Source: Bactrocera neohumeralis
Lineage: Eukaryota > Arthropoda > Insecta > Diptera > Tephritidae
Assembly (NCBI RefSeq): GCF_024586455.1
Contig: NW_026089623.1
Location: 9,582,204 to 9,646,203 of the forward strand
Direction of reading: 5' to 3'
DNA: 64,000 nucleotides
The notes under the pieces are model-generated. The model was not told the origin of the DNA, searched no databases, and saw only the letters and a program-made list of their open reading frames with translations. This document shows positions 19,630-30,062 of this stretch, in pieces (positions within the stretch are counted from its first letter, which is position 1; each line of letters opens with the position of its first letter). A program made the translations under genes and the position numbers.

Positions 19630-21113
19630 CTCGGCTATAATCGCGTAAGCGGTGTCTACGCCAATTAAGAAGAAGAAGATGAAGAAGGTTGCTTAAGGGG
19701 GGAGCCTGATTTAGAAGCTTTAAAAAATCGATTTTTTTTGCTTAAATCTCTTTAAAAGATATCTTAGAATATGTCCTGAAAGTTATAGATAGGAATTCGA
19801 AATATTGTCGAAGCTAGAAGAGAAATAGTGACCGAGTATCTAGCATATATGGGCCATTCCATCAGTTGGCGACATGGTTTTGTACCCGTGGTTCTCCGAT
19901 TTTGACGAAACTTTAGAATATCATAATAAAGACCAAAATAAGAATATCTGTAAACTTTTTAGTGGTCAAAGTTGCTCCATTGTTTTTTGGCGCGCAATTC
20001 AAATTGAGATCAAACAAAGAAATGACTATTTCTTTTATTTTTTTACGACCTCAAAATTGAGGGAAAAAGATTTTGCAGTTATCCAATTTTATGTAAAAAA
20101 TATACCAGCTTTCTGATAAAAGTATTTTCAAAACCCAAACAAATTTTCAAAATCCAAAAAAAAAACATTTTTTTTCCAAAAATCCCGATTTTTGTGTTTT
20201 GCCCCAATTTTTTTTCCAAAATTGACTTTTTCATTCGATTCCTCGTTTAATTTTACATAAGAATCAGTGTTCAAAAATATGGGACTCTAATCCCATGAAC
20301 AGCAAAAAAAAATTCAAAGTTGTCGCTCAAAATCCAAAAAAAAACATTTTTTTCCAAAAATCCCATTTTTTGTGCTTTTCTACCAACTTTTTTTTTCAAA
20401 ATTGACTTTCCCATTCGATTCCTCGTTAAATTTTACATAAGAATCAGTGTTCAAAAGTATGGGATTCTGATCCCAAGAACAACAAAAAAAAATGCAAAGT
20501 TGTCGCTAAACGGCGCATATTTTTATGAATGAAGACACTGATTTCTTCATTAATTCAAGTCTAAGAATACAATTTACATGTTTACCTCCGTATAGCGACA
20601 ACTTTGCATTTTTTTTGTTGTTCTTGGGATCAGAGTCCCATACTTTTGAACACTGATTCTTATGTAAAATTTAACGAGGAATCAAGGAAAGTCAATTTTG
20701 AAAAAAAGTTGGTGGAAAAGCAGAAAAAATGGTATTTTTGGAAAAAAAAGTTTTTTTTTTTTGGATTTTGAAACTTTGAATGTTTTTTGCTGTTCATGGA
20801 ATCAGAGTCCCATATTTTTGAACACTGATTCTTATGTAAAAATGAACGAAGAATCGAATGAAAAAGTCAATTTTGAAAAAAATTGGGGGAAAAGCACAAA
20901 AAACGGGGTTTTTGAAAAAAAAAATATGTTTTTTTGATTTTGAAAATTTTTTCGGATTTTGAAAATATTTTTATCAGAAAGCTGAGATTTTTTTTACATA
21001 AAACTAGCTGTTACCCTGTGCGTTTCGCTACACCTAAATCGATTAAAACTCTTAAGGGTTTTTACTTTGTGTTTTAGTTATTGTTGTAAAACTGTTACTT
21101 ATTTATAAAACAT

Positions 21114-21807
21114 TTATAAAATATATTGGTATACAACATTTTTGGTTTTTCCACCTGGCGCGTAAATGAATAAGCACCTTGGTGTTGCCACTCTCGAGCA
21201 TGCGACGAACAATTGGCCGTGGGAGAAGCACGGTTCTTCCAAATTGACGCCGCACACTTGAAACGTTTGCCCTTGCGATTTGTTGATGGTCATCGCAAAG
21301 GCAAGACGTACTGGGAACTGCAAGCGCTTAAATTCAAACGGCATGTCCGTTGGAATCATGGGAATGCGTGGTAAGAGTACAACTTCACCTGCTGCCTTGC
21401 CATTTAGTATTGTTGCTTCAATCAAATTTGGCCACAATTTTTTGACTGAAAGTCTTGTGCCATTACACAAAGTCGGTGGCTACAGATTTCGTAGAAGTAT
21501 AATGGGTGAACCGACTTCCAGGACCAAACGATGCGGTGGCAGACCGGGGTGATCCAAAGAATTCAAGAATTCATTTGGATAATTGACTACTTCATCTTGA
21601 TTACAACGCTATCAATCGATGTACATATGTATATGTTGTAGCTTCTCGTGGCAGTTTTTCTTGAATGGCAAAATTGATTTCGTTGACGTGTACATTTTTC
21701 GGTGCCAATATTGCGCGTTCACTTAAATAATCGTGGCGTTGATAGTGTTGAATAATATTCGGAAATACACTTTCAATCAATTCTTTTTCGATTGTAAAAG
21801 TGTACAA
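21114..21807 (-). pseudogene. Helitron Pif1 helicase, C-terminal motifs
   Basis: Two minus-strand frames cover the C-terminal helicase. 21601-21807 has DYLSERAILAPKNVHVNEIN. 21114-21600 has PPHRLVLEVGSPIILLRNL followed by a stop and NGTRL, then RLQFPVRLAFAMTINKSQGQTF and HGQLFVACSRV (motifs V and VI). One nonsense codon at about 21481 and a frame change near 21600 separate them. The family is unambiguous. Confidence 0.85.
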
Positions 21808-22008
21808 AAGTTGTTCGGCAATGCGATCAAACCGGTATCATCGATGGACTCGCATGTTGATGGTAAGAGTCAGCCTTTGAACATGTCTCCACAAAACTGA
21901 CGATTTTAAACATACGTTTATTTCGTCGGCAGGAGTTGATCAAGGAATGACTGACAAAGTTTGATAAAAACCGCCGGATAATAAGATTAATACTCCGCCA
22001 AAAATTTG

Positions 22009-22509
22009 TTACTTTTGGCGTAAATCTTGCATTGTTCTATTGAATACTTCTAATGACTTTTTGTTAGCCATTGGGCACTCATCCCATAGAACTATTCCAG
22101 CTCCTCGCAAAACTTTTGCCATTGTTGAATTCCTCGATATGTTGCACGTTGGTGTTTCAACGACTTGGATGTTCAACGGTAATTTCAACGCAGAATGTGC
22201 TGTTCGGCCGCCATCAAGTAGAGTAGCAGCGATGTCTGACGAAGCAATTGCCAGCGCAATTTTCTGCTGTGACTGTATAGTAGCAAGAATCAAAGAGATC
22301 AGAAACGTTTTCCCTGTACCACCGGGCGCATCAAGAAAGTAGAATCCACCGGCGTTATTGTCAACCGCTCGTATAATCTTATCATAAGCATTTTTCTGCT
22401 GAATATTCAATTTGGTAATGTTAGCTTGAATGAAAGCACGCAATTCATTGCAATCGTATTGTTGTTCACGTTGAAGCTCATGGTCAATGACTGGGCGCAG
22501 TAATGCCAA
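22009..22509 (-). pseudogene. Helitron Pif1 helicase, Walker A region
   Basis: This is a superfamily 1B helicase segment: QKNAYDKIIRAV (Q motif), DAPGGTGKTFLISLIL (Walker A), IAATLLDGGRTAHSALKLPL (motif Ia) and VLWDECPMANKKSLEVF (Walker B). The residues for ATP binding are intact. The frame runs out at 22009, and the continuation is found in other frames. Confidence 0.88.
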
Positions 22510-22629
22510 GTTGCGCTAATGCCTTATTCGCAATTGTAAGGCACAGATCTTCAACCAATATCAAAGCAGAATTATACATTGTAAAATTAATAAGTCCTCG
22601 GTCAAGCAGTCTTTGTACTTATTCCACAG

Positions 22630-23100
22630 TTATTGCGGATTTGACGGAAGGCATGTAGGTATTATTATGGCGAATAGTACGCGTATTTGTTTTGGATGAG
22701 ATGTGAGTGATGCGTCATGAAGTGCGGTGTCCCAATGCATATCATCTTCTAACAAATGCAATCGCTGACATGCTTGACGATACGTCGCACACAACTGACC
22801 GTCAACAATTTTCATATCATCAAATGATCTTGGTCCGCGCACGTTGACTAATAGCAGACGCAAATAAAAACATTTGGCGTTGTTCGGATGGATGGTGTAA
22901 ATGCGTCTTATGGCATCGGTTTTACGGGCATTTGGATAACCGTCAAGACGCTCCCCTTGCTTTCGTCGTTGAAATGTTTTCGATGATGGATTCCAAGTGA
23001 AATATTGTGGTATTTCGGAATATAGCAATGTTCTTGCAAATTCATCGTTTTCAGACAACTCGAAAAAGGTAGTTAGTGTTGTCTCCGGTGGTCGTGCTAG
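22630..23100 (-). pseudogene. Helitron Rep-helicase, segment between Rep and helicase
   Basis: In this minus-strand frame the sequence from PPETTLTTFFELS through YSEIPQYFTWN, RIYTIHPNNAKCFYLRLLL, VRGPRSFDDMK and LLEDDMHWDTAL is the conserved linker between the Rep endonuclease and the Pif1 helicase in animal Helitrons. Upstream of about 23100 homology is lost at a 27-bp direct repeat (23106-23160), suggesting that a deletion removed the Rep domain. Confidence 0.82.
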
Positions 23101-23105
23101 AGTAT

Positions 23106-23160
23106 GCATATTTGAAGTACATAAATAAAAATATGCATATTTGAAGTACATAAATAAAAA
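23106..23160. repeat. Tandem duplication of a ~27-bp unit
   Basis: TGCATATTTGAAGTACATAA followed by ATAAAAATA occurs twice head to tail at the point where Helitron coding homology ends. Confidence 0.7.
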
Positions 23161-23244
23161 TGGAAAAATTAACCTAAAACTACATCTTAAACTATGTATT
23201 TTTACCCGCACACGCATATGCAATAAGACCCACCAACAGTGTAT

Positions 23245-23560
23245 TTGCGAACCGCATGGAAGCACTTACGAAACAATAACAATACTAACTTGCTTTGTGT
23301 GTGTTGCACGGTCAGCAGAAAACACAAAATCGGTTCGAATAAATGTAGCAAATGGATGGAATTAAATCTGGAAAAAACACACAATGTTGAAACACATTTT
23401 TTTACACACACCGCGCATTTTCAAGCGACAATCGAACCGCATGGCATCACATATGAAACAACAACAATACTCACTTGCTTTGTGTTGTACGCAGAATTTA
23501 ATCACGTTGAAATCTGAGAAAAATACACACAATGTTGAAACATTTTTTTTTGATACACTC
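23245..23560. repeat. Two diverged ~185-bp tandem units in the Helitron 5' region
   Basis: GAACCGCATGG at 23249 and again at 23434 starts two similar units, each containing AACAATACT..CTTGCTTTGTGT and ACACAATGTTGAAACA. They are non-coding. Confidence 0.6.
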
Positions 23561-24114
23561 AGTGCATTCGGAACACTTACGTTCTGTATGTCTTGTTAGC
23601 TTGACAGTCATCCATAGAAAGAACGAACGACAGGCAAAAACGATCAACATGCGATGTCAATGTTTTTTATTATTTGTTAACATCCGCCAGTTGTTTCGTT
23701 TTTTGTTTTTTTTTTTTTTTTTTGCACAACGTGCAATGGTACACACATTAAATTTCTTATGTGCACCCTCCAAACAGACCCCAATCACCCCTGAAAATTT
23801 CATTGAAATCGGGCAAGCCGTCTAGGACGAGTATGCGAACAGGAAGTTTTGCCACTTAATTTTATATATATAGATTGGATAACTGCAAAATTTTTTTCAG
23901 TCAATTTTGAGGTCGTAAAAAAATAAAAGAAATAGTCATTTCTTTGTTTGATCTCCATTTGAATTGCGTGCCAAAAAACAATGGAGCAACTTTGACCACT
24001 AAAAAGTTTGCAGATATTCTTATTTTGGTCTATATTACGATATTCTAAAGTTTCGTCAAAATCGGAGAACCAAGGGTACAAAACCATGTCGCCAATTGAT
24101 CGAATGGCCCATAT

Positions 24115-24970
24115 GTATAAAATATGAGCGCTTGGGCAAAAAGCGATAGATAGGGCAGGATAGAAAAAAATACCAGTTTAATGAAAATGTTGGACATATG
24201 TACATACATATATAATATTTTGTATGTAATTTGAAGTAGTGAATCGTAATCGATAAGATACTCAATTTCGAATTTTTTGATGATACGTTTTTTGCATTTT
24301 AGGTGACGATATATTGCTTACTTTTATATTTACTATAATTTCACTGAACTCATTTATTTTATATTAAATAGTACGCAAATACTTTGAAATCTTTATTAAA
24401 GTTTTTCTTAAGTTCGACTTATTCGCACGATCGCAAAAATGTTGCATACAAACAAATAATTTGACAGTATTTTTCGTACATCGAGGATACCACACTGCTC
24501 TTACATTAATAGAAGTATTTTTCGGTCAATAGTACTGTCAGTTTATATTAAGAAATTTTTTTTACTTTTTAATTTCACTTGCTTGAAAAGGGTGTTTCAT
24601 AGCTGTTAACCTATCAGGGGTGGTATAGAATCTGGTAGTTGTCAGATTTAAAATCGAAATAAATATAAAATGTAGTAGGTGTCATGAATTCAAATATTTT
24701 GGTTTGATGTTCGAAACAGAAATTGTATCAGTTTTGGCTGTCACGGAAATCAATTTTATCGGTTTTGTTAACAAAAACAAATCAAGAAAAAAGTCGCTGA
24801 CAGGTTTAAAATGTAAGTTAACAAACTGATTTACTTTATTGCTACGAATTAAAGTTTATCTTTTTCTGTAGGGGAAAACATAAGAAAAGAACACAATATG
24901 CCATAATCTTTGCATTTATAGAAATAATCCAGATATTTTACAAGGATTCAGAAAACGTTATTTAACACAA
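24115..24970. other. AT-rich sequence, nothing recognised
   Basis: About 850 bp of AT-rich sequence without open frames, element termini or repeats that I could match within the window. Confidence 0.5.
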
Positions 24971-24972
24971 AT

Positions 24973-25120
24973 AGGGGATGTTCGAGCAAGCAAATAACTG
25001 CAGCAATATTGCGACAGTGTTGTTTTTCTGCAGATACTCAGCTGATACTTATATTGCAACATTTTTGCGTCGAATATGATGCCTTGCGATACTGCCGCAG
25101 TGATTGAGACTCGAACATTT
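24973..25120. mobile_element. Miniature Harbinger-like element (146-bp deletion form)
   Basis: The left end GGGGATGTTCGAGCAAGCAA and right-end sequence CAGTGATTGAGACTCGAACA match the ends of the 559-bp element at 29501-30059, with only about 100 bp of interior left. The last four bases are T-rich rather than CCCC, so the right terminus is mutated and no target duplication is seen. Confidence 0.65.
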
Positions 25121-26685
25121 TTTTGGTTTTCTTTGAATTTGGCAAGTACGTTTTAATTAAGAATTATGTGTAAATTTAAATTAATCTTCCACCAGACGCG
25201 ACATACGTAGGAGTACAACAAATTTGCTAACAGTGGGAGAACTGAAAAAATTTAGAATGTTAGCACAAATAGCACAAACCTTCAATACTAGAGAAAAGTG
25301 CATAGCTCTTACTGAGAAAAGAATTTAATGTGGACCCGAAAATTTTGCAGAGGTCCAAGATGCCAACATTTGCGGCCGTTCGCTGGCTGCGGTATCGAGG
25401 TCATTGGGAACTTGGCTCGAAAATGCTAAAATCGGGTGATGGGGTGAGGGGTGTCAAATGTATAACTTTAGCTTGGCATACAAATAGGTGGTTAGGTCAT
25501 GAGGGGAGTCTTTGATTGGGACATTTGTTTGATATGTCGGGGTCGATTCTGGATAAGTAGGAGTTTAACCAGCTACAGCATCCAAAACGAAGCTGTGAAA
25601 GGGTTACTTTCAATTCTCGCGGCATCTAGAGTTCTTCGTCCGGTGATGTGACTCCAAGTACGCCATACAGTAAAAGGGGTGTCGGCGAAGGTCTTTACGG
25701 ATTCACTGTTAGTGGTAATTAGTACATGTCTGAAGTTAGTTGAAGCGGTCTAAAATTGCTAAATTGTTATGATTATGGAATTTATGAAATTTAAATGCAA
25801 ATATTTTTATAAATAACAAGCAATTAAAAAGGACGAGGGAGAAGGAAGCGATTTCGTTCCCACGACAGTCGGGTCTACGTAACGGGAATGGTCCAGTATT
25901 GAGGCCAACCCGGGGACGGAGGTATTTTTTTCTGTGTTTGCGTTATGGAGCTGCAGGAGTCTGTCCCGTAAAACCAAAGGGCGACAACCGCCCATGGGGT
26001 CTGCACTCCGCATTTTAACGGGAACACTGCACTCAAGACTTTAATTAATGCCTCCTGATGTCTCCAGTCCAACACTTTAATTAATGCCTCTTGATGTCTC
26101 CTGTCCAACATTTAAAAATTAAACCCGTATGCTTTCGGTTAAGGATCATAACAAGCTTCTCTCCAGGCAAATTTTGCTGGGATGTTTTCTCAAATTCTTT
26201 CATTGACTATGTCGACGACATTGGATGGTGCGCCAATTAGACTTCGGACGCAACTCATTTCAGACACGCACTAACCGCCTTTCACAGTGGAGGCATTAAA
26301 CCCTTCAAACCACTTCTACAGTACGTTAAACTCCTACTTACCTAAAATTGACTTCGATATCCCAAATATATATTCAATATATATATAAAGCATACCAAGA
26401 GTCCCCGAATAACTCTAACCACTTATGTATGTCTTAATTGTGAAATGTTGAGTAAGATTAGAGTTATATTGCTCATCTCTTGACATCAGTTCTCTATTTC
26501 AATTTTGATCATTCACTATTTACCACGTGGGAGCACGATTTACGCTTATTTTTCGTAAATTAAAAATTTAAATAATTAAGAATAGTGCCGAAATTTTTTA
26601 CCAAAAGATATAAGTAAATATATGTATTTAAAACGAGGTAAGTACAAATATAATAAATATTTGTCCAAAACACGTTCGTTTAGTA
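25121..26685. other. Unrecognised mixed-composition sequence
   Basis: Balanced-composition stretches at 25340-25740 and 25805-26340 suggest eroded retroelement DNA, but no domain is identifiable. AAGTAGGAGTTTAAC occurs at about 25556, and in inverted orientation near 26325-26340, with weaker similarity around it. The remainder is AT-rich. Confidence 0.45.
26036..26112 (-). repeat. Two tandem 36-bp units
   Basis: On the minus strand, GGAGACATCA(A/G)GAGGCATTAATTAAAGT is repeated twice. In the open minus-strand frame this gives a duplicated 12-residue unit (LDxRHQEALIKV). Function is unknown. Confidence 0.65.
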
Positions 26686-26689
26686 ATTG

Positions 26690-27060
26690 AAGCGTTTATA
26701 AAGGAAATGGGTAGGAAAAGAAAGTCCAAGTTGTAGCTTTTCCGAAAGCAGCTTCGAGCTACTCATACATTGCTAAATTTGTTGGAATTTCTAAAACATC
26801 GCTGGCTGAAGTAAAAAAAAAACTTTTTGAAGTCCCTACCGAGAATATGATTAGTTATAATAATCGCTCAAAATGCGGGAGAAAGAGAGTACCGAGTGGA
26901 AGGTGAGCACAAAGTATTTTACAAAACGTTAGAAGCGCCGGCGTAAGATTTTACGAAAACGTCTTAAAAGGCAGGAGACCAACGAAAAAGCCTAAGTTAA
27001 CGGATTTGATGCGACGACGTCGAGTGTTTTAGGCTCCACTTATTTGAGCAAGGTACGTTC
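26690..27060 (+). pseudogene. Tc1-like transposase N-terminal remnant
   Basis: Across two frames one reads SYIAKFVGISKTSLAEVKKK followed by NNRSKCGRKR, then QNVRSAGVRFYENVLK and RRPTKKPKLTDLMRRRRVF. This is the helix-turn-helix and GRPxK-like linker of a Tc1-type transposase. No catalytic domain or TIR is present; an RTE copy begins right after. Confidence 0.62.
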
Positions 27061-27084
27061 CTAAAATATTTATTTTTTTAATCA

Positions 27085-29098
27085 ACAGCATCGGATGACA
27101 GACCCTCCTTTTGATGGCGACCATGGCAAATGAGGGCATGCACCTGGAATGTCCGATCCCTTAATTGGGAAGATGCCGCTGTCCAGCTGGTTGATGTCCT
27201 CGTGAAAATAAAGCATCACTGCCGTCCAAGAAATACAATGGACGGGACAAGGACTGAAACGAGTAAGTCCTTGTGGTATTTACTACAGTGACCATATAAA
27301 GGAGCGCAAATTCGGTGTGGTATTCATGGTGGGAGAGACGCCACGTTCGCCAAGTTCTGGCGTTCACCCTGATGGATGAACGTATAGCCACAATCCACAT
27401 CAAAGTGAAGTTCTTCATCATATTGCTTATTTTCGCCCACGCTCCGACGGAAAGGGAGGACTTGATAACCAAAGATGTTTCCTATGTGTCCTTGGAGCGC
27501 ACCTATGAGAGCTGCCCCGCCTCGATGTCAAAATCGTCCTTGGTGAGCAACTAAGGTATATTTTGCACAACAGTCGGTAAATTCAGCTTTCACCAAATCA
27601 GTTGAATCTGTGGTACCAGATTACAGCAAAGGAAAATTCACCAAGCTACTTGGCTTTCGAAAAGCCACTAACCAGATCGATAATGTTGTGATAGACGGAA
27701 GACACGTCTCCAGTGTTTTAGACGTGCGTACGCTCCGAGGTCCTAACATCGACTCGGGCCACTATCTTGTTGCTGCGAAGATACGCACCAGCCTCTATGC
27801 AGCAAAAAACGCACATCAGCAAACACAAGGAAGGTTCGACGTTAAAAGCTGCAATCGCAACAGAGAGCCGAAAGATTTTCGATTCGACTCACACATCTGT
27901 TCTCTGAGAACACTCGTCAACAACTGTGGCTCCTTACGTACAGCTGCAACCGAAACCATTGGTTTTCGGAAAATGCAAAGGAACAGCTGGTATGATGAGG
28001 AGTTCCGTGTTGCAGCAGACTTCCTACCTTGCAACGTTACAATCGACCACAACACGTACGGGATGGGATAGATACCGACAATTGAAGAGGGAAGCGAGAC
28101 ACATCTGCAGCCAAAAAGAGAACTCAAAATGCGTGAGTACGAAGAGCTTGACAAACTGGCCGAATGGGGTATTGATCGAAAATTCGACGAAAAGATGCGG
28201 CGACTAACAGAAGTATCTACTCTTGTAGAACACCCCGAGGTGATCTAGTGACTGATGCCCAAGGCGTACTAAAATTATGAAGGGAAAACTTCTCGCGCCT
28301 GCTGAACGGCAGTGAAAGTATTACCAATCAATGATGATGGAGCAGACGTTCCATTGCCCGACCATGAAGAAGTTCGAATAGCAATTACTCGTCTGAAGAA
28401 CAACAAAGCAGAGGGGACCAATGGATTGCAAGCCAAAATATTCTAATACGGCGGCGAAGAACTGACAAGGTTAAGCTTCTTTGCAACATATGGTCGGGCG
28501 AAAGTATTCTCAACGATAGGAATTTAAGTGTGCTCTACCCAATCCACACAAAAAGGGAGACCCCACAATCTCCGTCAACTACCGTGGGATAAGCCTCCTC
28601 AACATCGCGTATAAGGTCCTATCGAGCGTATTATGTGAAAGATTAAAGCCCACCGTAAACAAGCTGATTGGACTTTATCAGTGTGGCTTTAGACCTGGCA
28701 AATCAACAACTGACCAGATGTTCACCATGCGCCGTGAAAAAAAGATCGACACATACCACCTCGTCCTCCATTTCAGAGCTGCTTTGGGCAGCACGTAAAG
28801 GAGCTGTCCTTAAGCCGCGATATCAGAATTTGGTATCCCCGCAAAACTAATACGGCTGTGAAAACTGACGTTGAGCAACACCAAAAGCTCCGTCAAGATG
28901 GGGAAGGACCTCTCCGAGCCATTCACACCAAACGAAGTTTCAGACAATGAGACTCCCTATCGTGTGACTTCTTTAACTTACTTCTGGAGAAAATAATTCG
29001 GGATTCAGAACTAAACATAGAAGGCACCATCTTCTATAAGAGTGTACAGCTGCTGGCGTATGCTAATGATATTGATATCATTAGCCTTAAGAACGCCA
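27085..29098 (+). pseudogene. RTE-clade LINE copy, 3'-truncated and heavily mutated
   Basis: This copy starts near the ORF start (CGGATGACAGACCCTCCTTT). It keeps endonuclease pieces (RACTWNVR-like, then NQIDNVVIDGRHVSSVLDV at 27670-27730), the linker (27950-28200), and RT pieces (NYRGISLLNIAYKVLSSVL, GFRPGKSTTDQMFTMR). The catalytic region near 29060 reads YAND instead of YADD. It ends abruptly at about 29098 after DIDIISL, without the family 3' terminus. Numerous indels leave no usable frame. Confidence 0.75.
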
Positions 29099-29497
29099 GC
29101 TAGAAATAGCATGAATGAATAACATGATACAAAAATGTAATCTAAGCTGGCCTGATAGAGCAAAGGCTGTGTTAAAAAATAAAGGCAGGACGACAAAAAT
29201 TGAGGAAAATATGTTTATGTGATTTATTTAATTTAAGATTAATGTGTATAGTATATAAAAAATAATGTTTTTTTTTCTAAAATACGTCAAATATTTATGT
29301 TTTTATTAATGAATAAAGTTAGAACTCTGCACATTTTTCTCCTCGTTCGTGCACAAGTACTGTACTTCAAACTACATACATATTAGTACAGTGTCCAACA
29401 CTTTAAGGTTCTGCTATCAAATATAACCCACTTTTAAACTTTATTAAATTTTGTTTCACTTATGTTCCATTTTATATCTTTATTATATATCAAAGAC
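29099..29497. other. AT-rich spacer, nothing recognised
   Basis: About 400 bp of AT-rich sequence between the truncated RTE and a Harbinger-like element. Confidence 0.5.
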
Positions 29498-29500
29498 ACA

Positions 29501-30059
29501 GGGGATATTCGAGCAAGCAAATAACTGCGGCTATATTGCAACCCTGATGTATTTTTGCAGATACTCAGCTGATACTTAAACAAATATTTTGCGCGGCGGG
29601 CAGGTGCATTGAAGAAGTGAAGATTAAGATTTTTAATCAATTCAACAGTGGATAACTTGGTGGATAGTGAGTGTAGTTTGCTTCTTAAATACAAGGAAAC
29701 AAAATTTTTTGTGTAAAAAAGTGGCTTATGACTGAAATTTTAAAGAAGAGGGCAATAGTAAAATCGCAAAAATTCTTTAAAACAATTCGATTTTATCCTC
29801 CAGATATATTTTTATCACATTTTCGGATGTCTCGTGAAACACAATTAATGATAATAATTAGTTATAAACAAAAATATAGAGCGATTTCGCTTGCCTCATT
29901 TTTCCATCATAAATTTTGTTGATGCCGATTTTGTCACTTTTGCTCGCAAGAAATGTCAAAATTTGAGTTGCTCGAACGTTTGACATTTGCAAAAATTCCT
30001 AAATTTTTGCGTCGAATATGATGCAATATTGCCGCAGTGATTGAGACTCGAACATCCCC
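29501..30059 (+). mobile_element. Deletion-derived PIF/Harbinger-like element with ACA target duplication
   Basis: This 559-bp element has termini GGGGATATTCGAG and the complement of GGGGATGTTCGAG, flanked by ACA on both sides (29498-29500 and 30060-30062), a 3-bp duplication as in PIF/Harbinger. Inner terminal blocks ACTGCGGC and ATATTGCA are also inverted. It contains a short frame (29728-29922) with FLSHFRMSRETQ, resembling the start of Harbinger transposases, but no DDE region. The element at 24973 is a more reduced relative. Confidence 0.78.
29728..29922 (+). pseudogene. Short Harbinger-like transposase N-terminal remnant
   Basis: This 64-codon frame lies inside the 559-bp element. FLSHFRMSRETQLMI resembles the conserved FRM(S/T) block preceding the catalytic domain in HARBI1-like transposases. 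It is followed by unrelated terminal sequence, so it cannot be functional. The assignment is weak but supported by the 3-bp target duplication. Confidence 0.5.
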
Positions 30060-30062
30060 ACA

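Larger units (their letters stand above)
16770..19680 (+). mobile_element. RTE-clade LINE, nearly full length
   Basis: This is the longest RTE copy in the window. A GC-richer leader (from about 16770) precedes an ORF beginning near 17010 with the AP endonuclease (CTWNVRTL, the RTE hallmark), RT and a short C-terminal region. The 3' end is GTCTACGCCAATTAAGAAGAAGAAG, an (AAG)n-type tail. The ORF carries at least four disruptions (17385, 17856, 18796 and 19175) plus a deletion near 19530. Other copies at 8764, 12571, 27085 and 61229 share its sequence. Confidence 0.85.
21004..23874 (-). mobile_element. Helitron with partial helicase gene, inserted in the palindrome
   Basis: Read on the minus strand it starts TCTATATATATAAAAT (23874 downward) and ends CACAGGGTAACAGCTAG (at 21004), the 5'-TC and CTAG-3' termini of Helitrons. 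It sits between A and T with no target duplication, as rolling-circle elements do. The boundaries are confirmed by the uninterrupted left arm of the palindrome, where GTTATCCAA and TTTTATGT are directly joined at about 20083-20100. The interior holds Pif1-helicase pieces but no recognisable Rep (HUH) nuclease, so it is defective. Confidence 0.9.
19847..24114. repeat. Large foldback palindrome (650-bp arms), right arm split by a Helitron
   Basis: The left arm 19847-20508 is the reverse complement of 20593-21003 plus 23875-24114, around an 84-bp loop (20509-20592). The outer ends read ATATGGGCCATTC and its complement. Each arm contains two head-to-tail copies of an approximately 185-bp unit with poly-A/T tracts and TTTTACATAAGAATCAGTGT. 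The arms are similar but not identical, so it is an aged structure. It could be a foldback transposon or a palindromic satellite; transcription would give a long hairpin RNA. Frames inside the arms (for example 19874-20116 and its mirror) are not considered genes. Confidence 0.88.

Noticed and set aside
19874..20116. 80-aa frame mirrored at 23800-24087
   Set aside because: Both lie in the two arms of the palindrome; similarity comes from the inverted repeat, and composition and lack of a domain argue against a gene.
21046..21063. AAAACTCTTAAGGGTTTT palindrome as the Helitron 3' hairpin
   Set aside because: It lies about 40 bp from the CTAG end, further than the usual 10-15 bp, and is AT-rich; could be chance.
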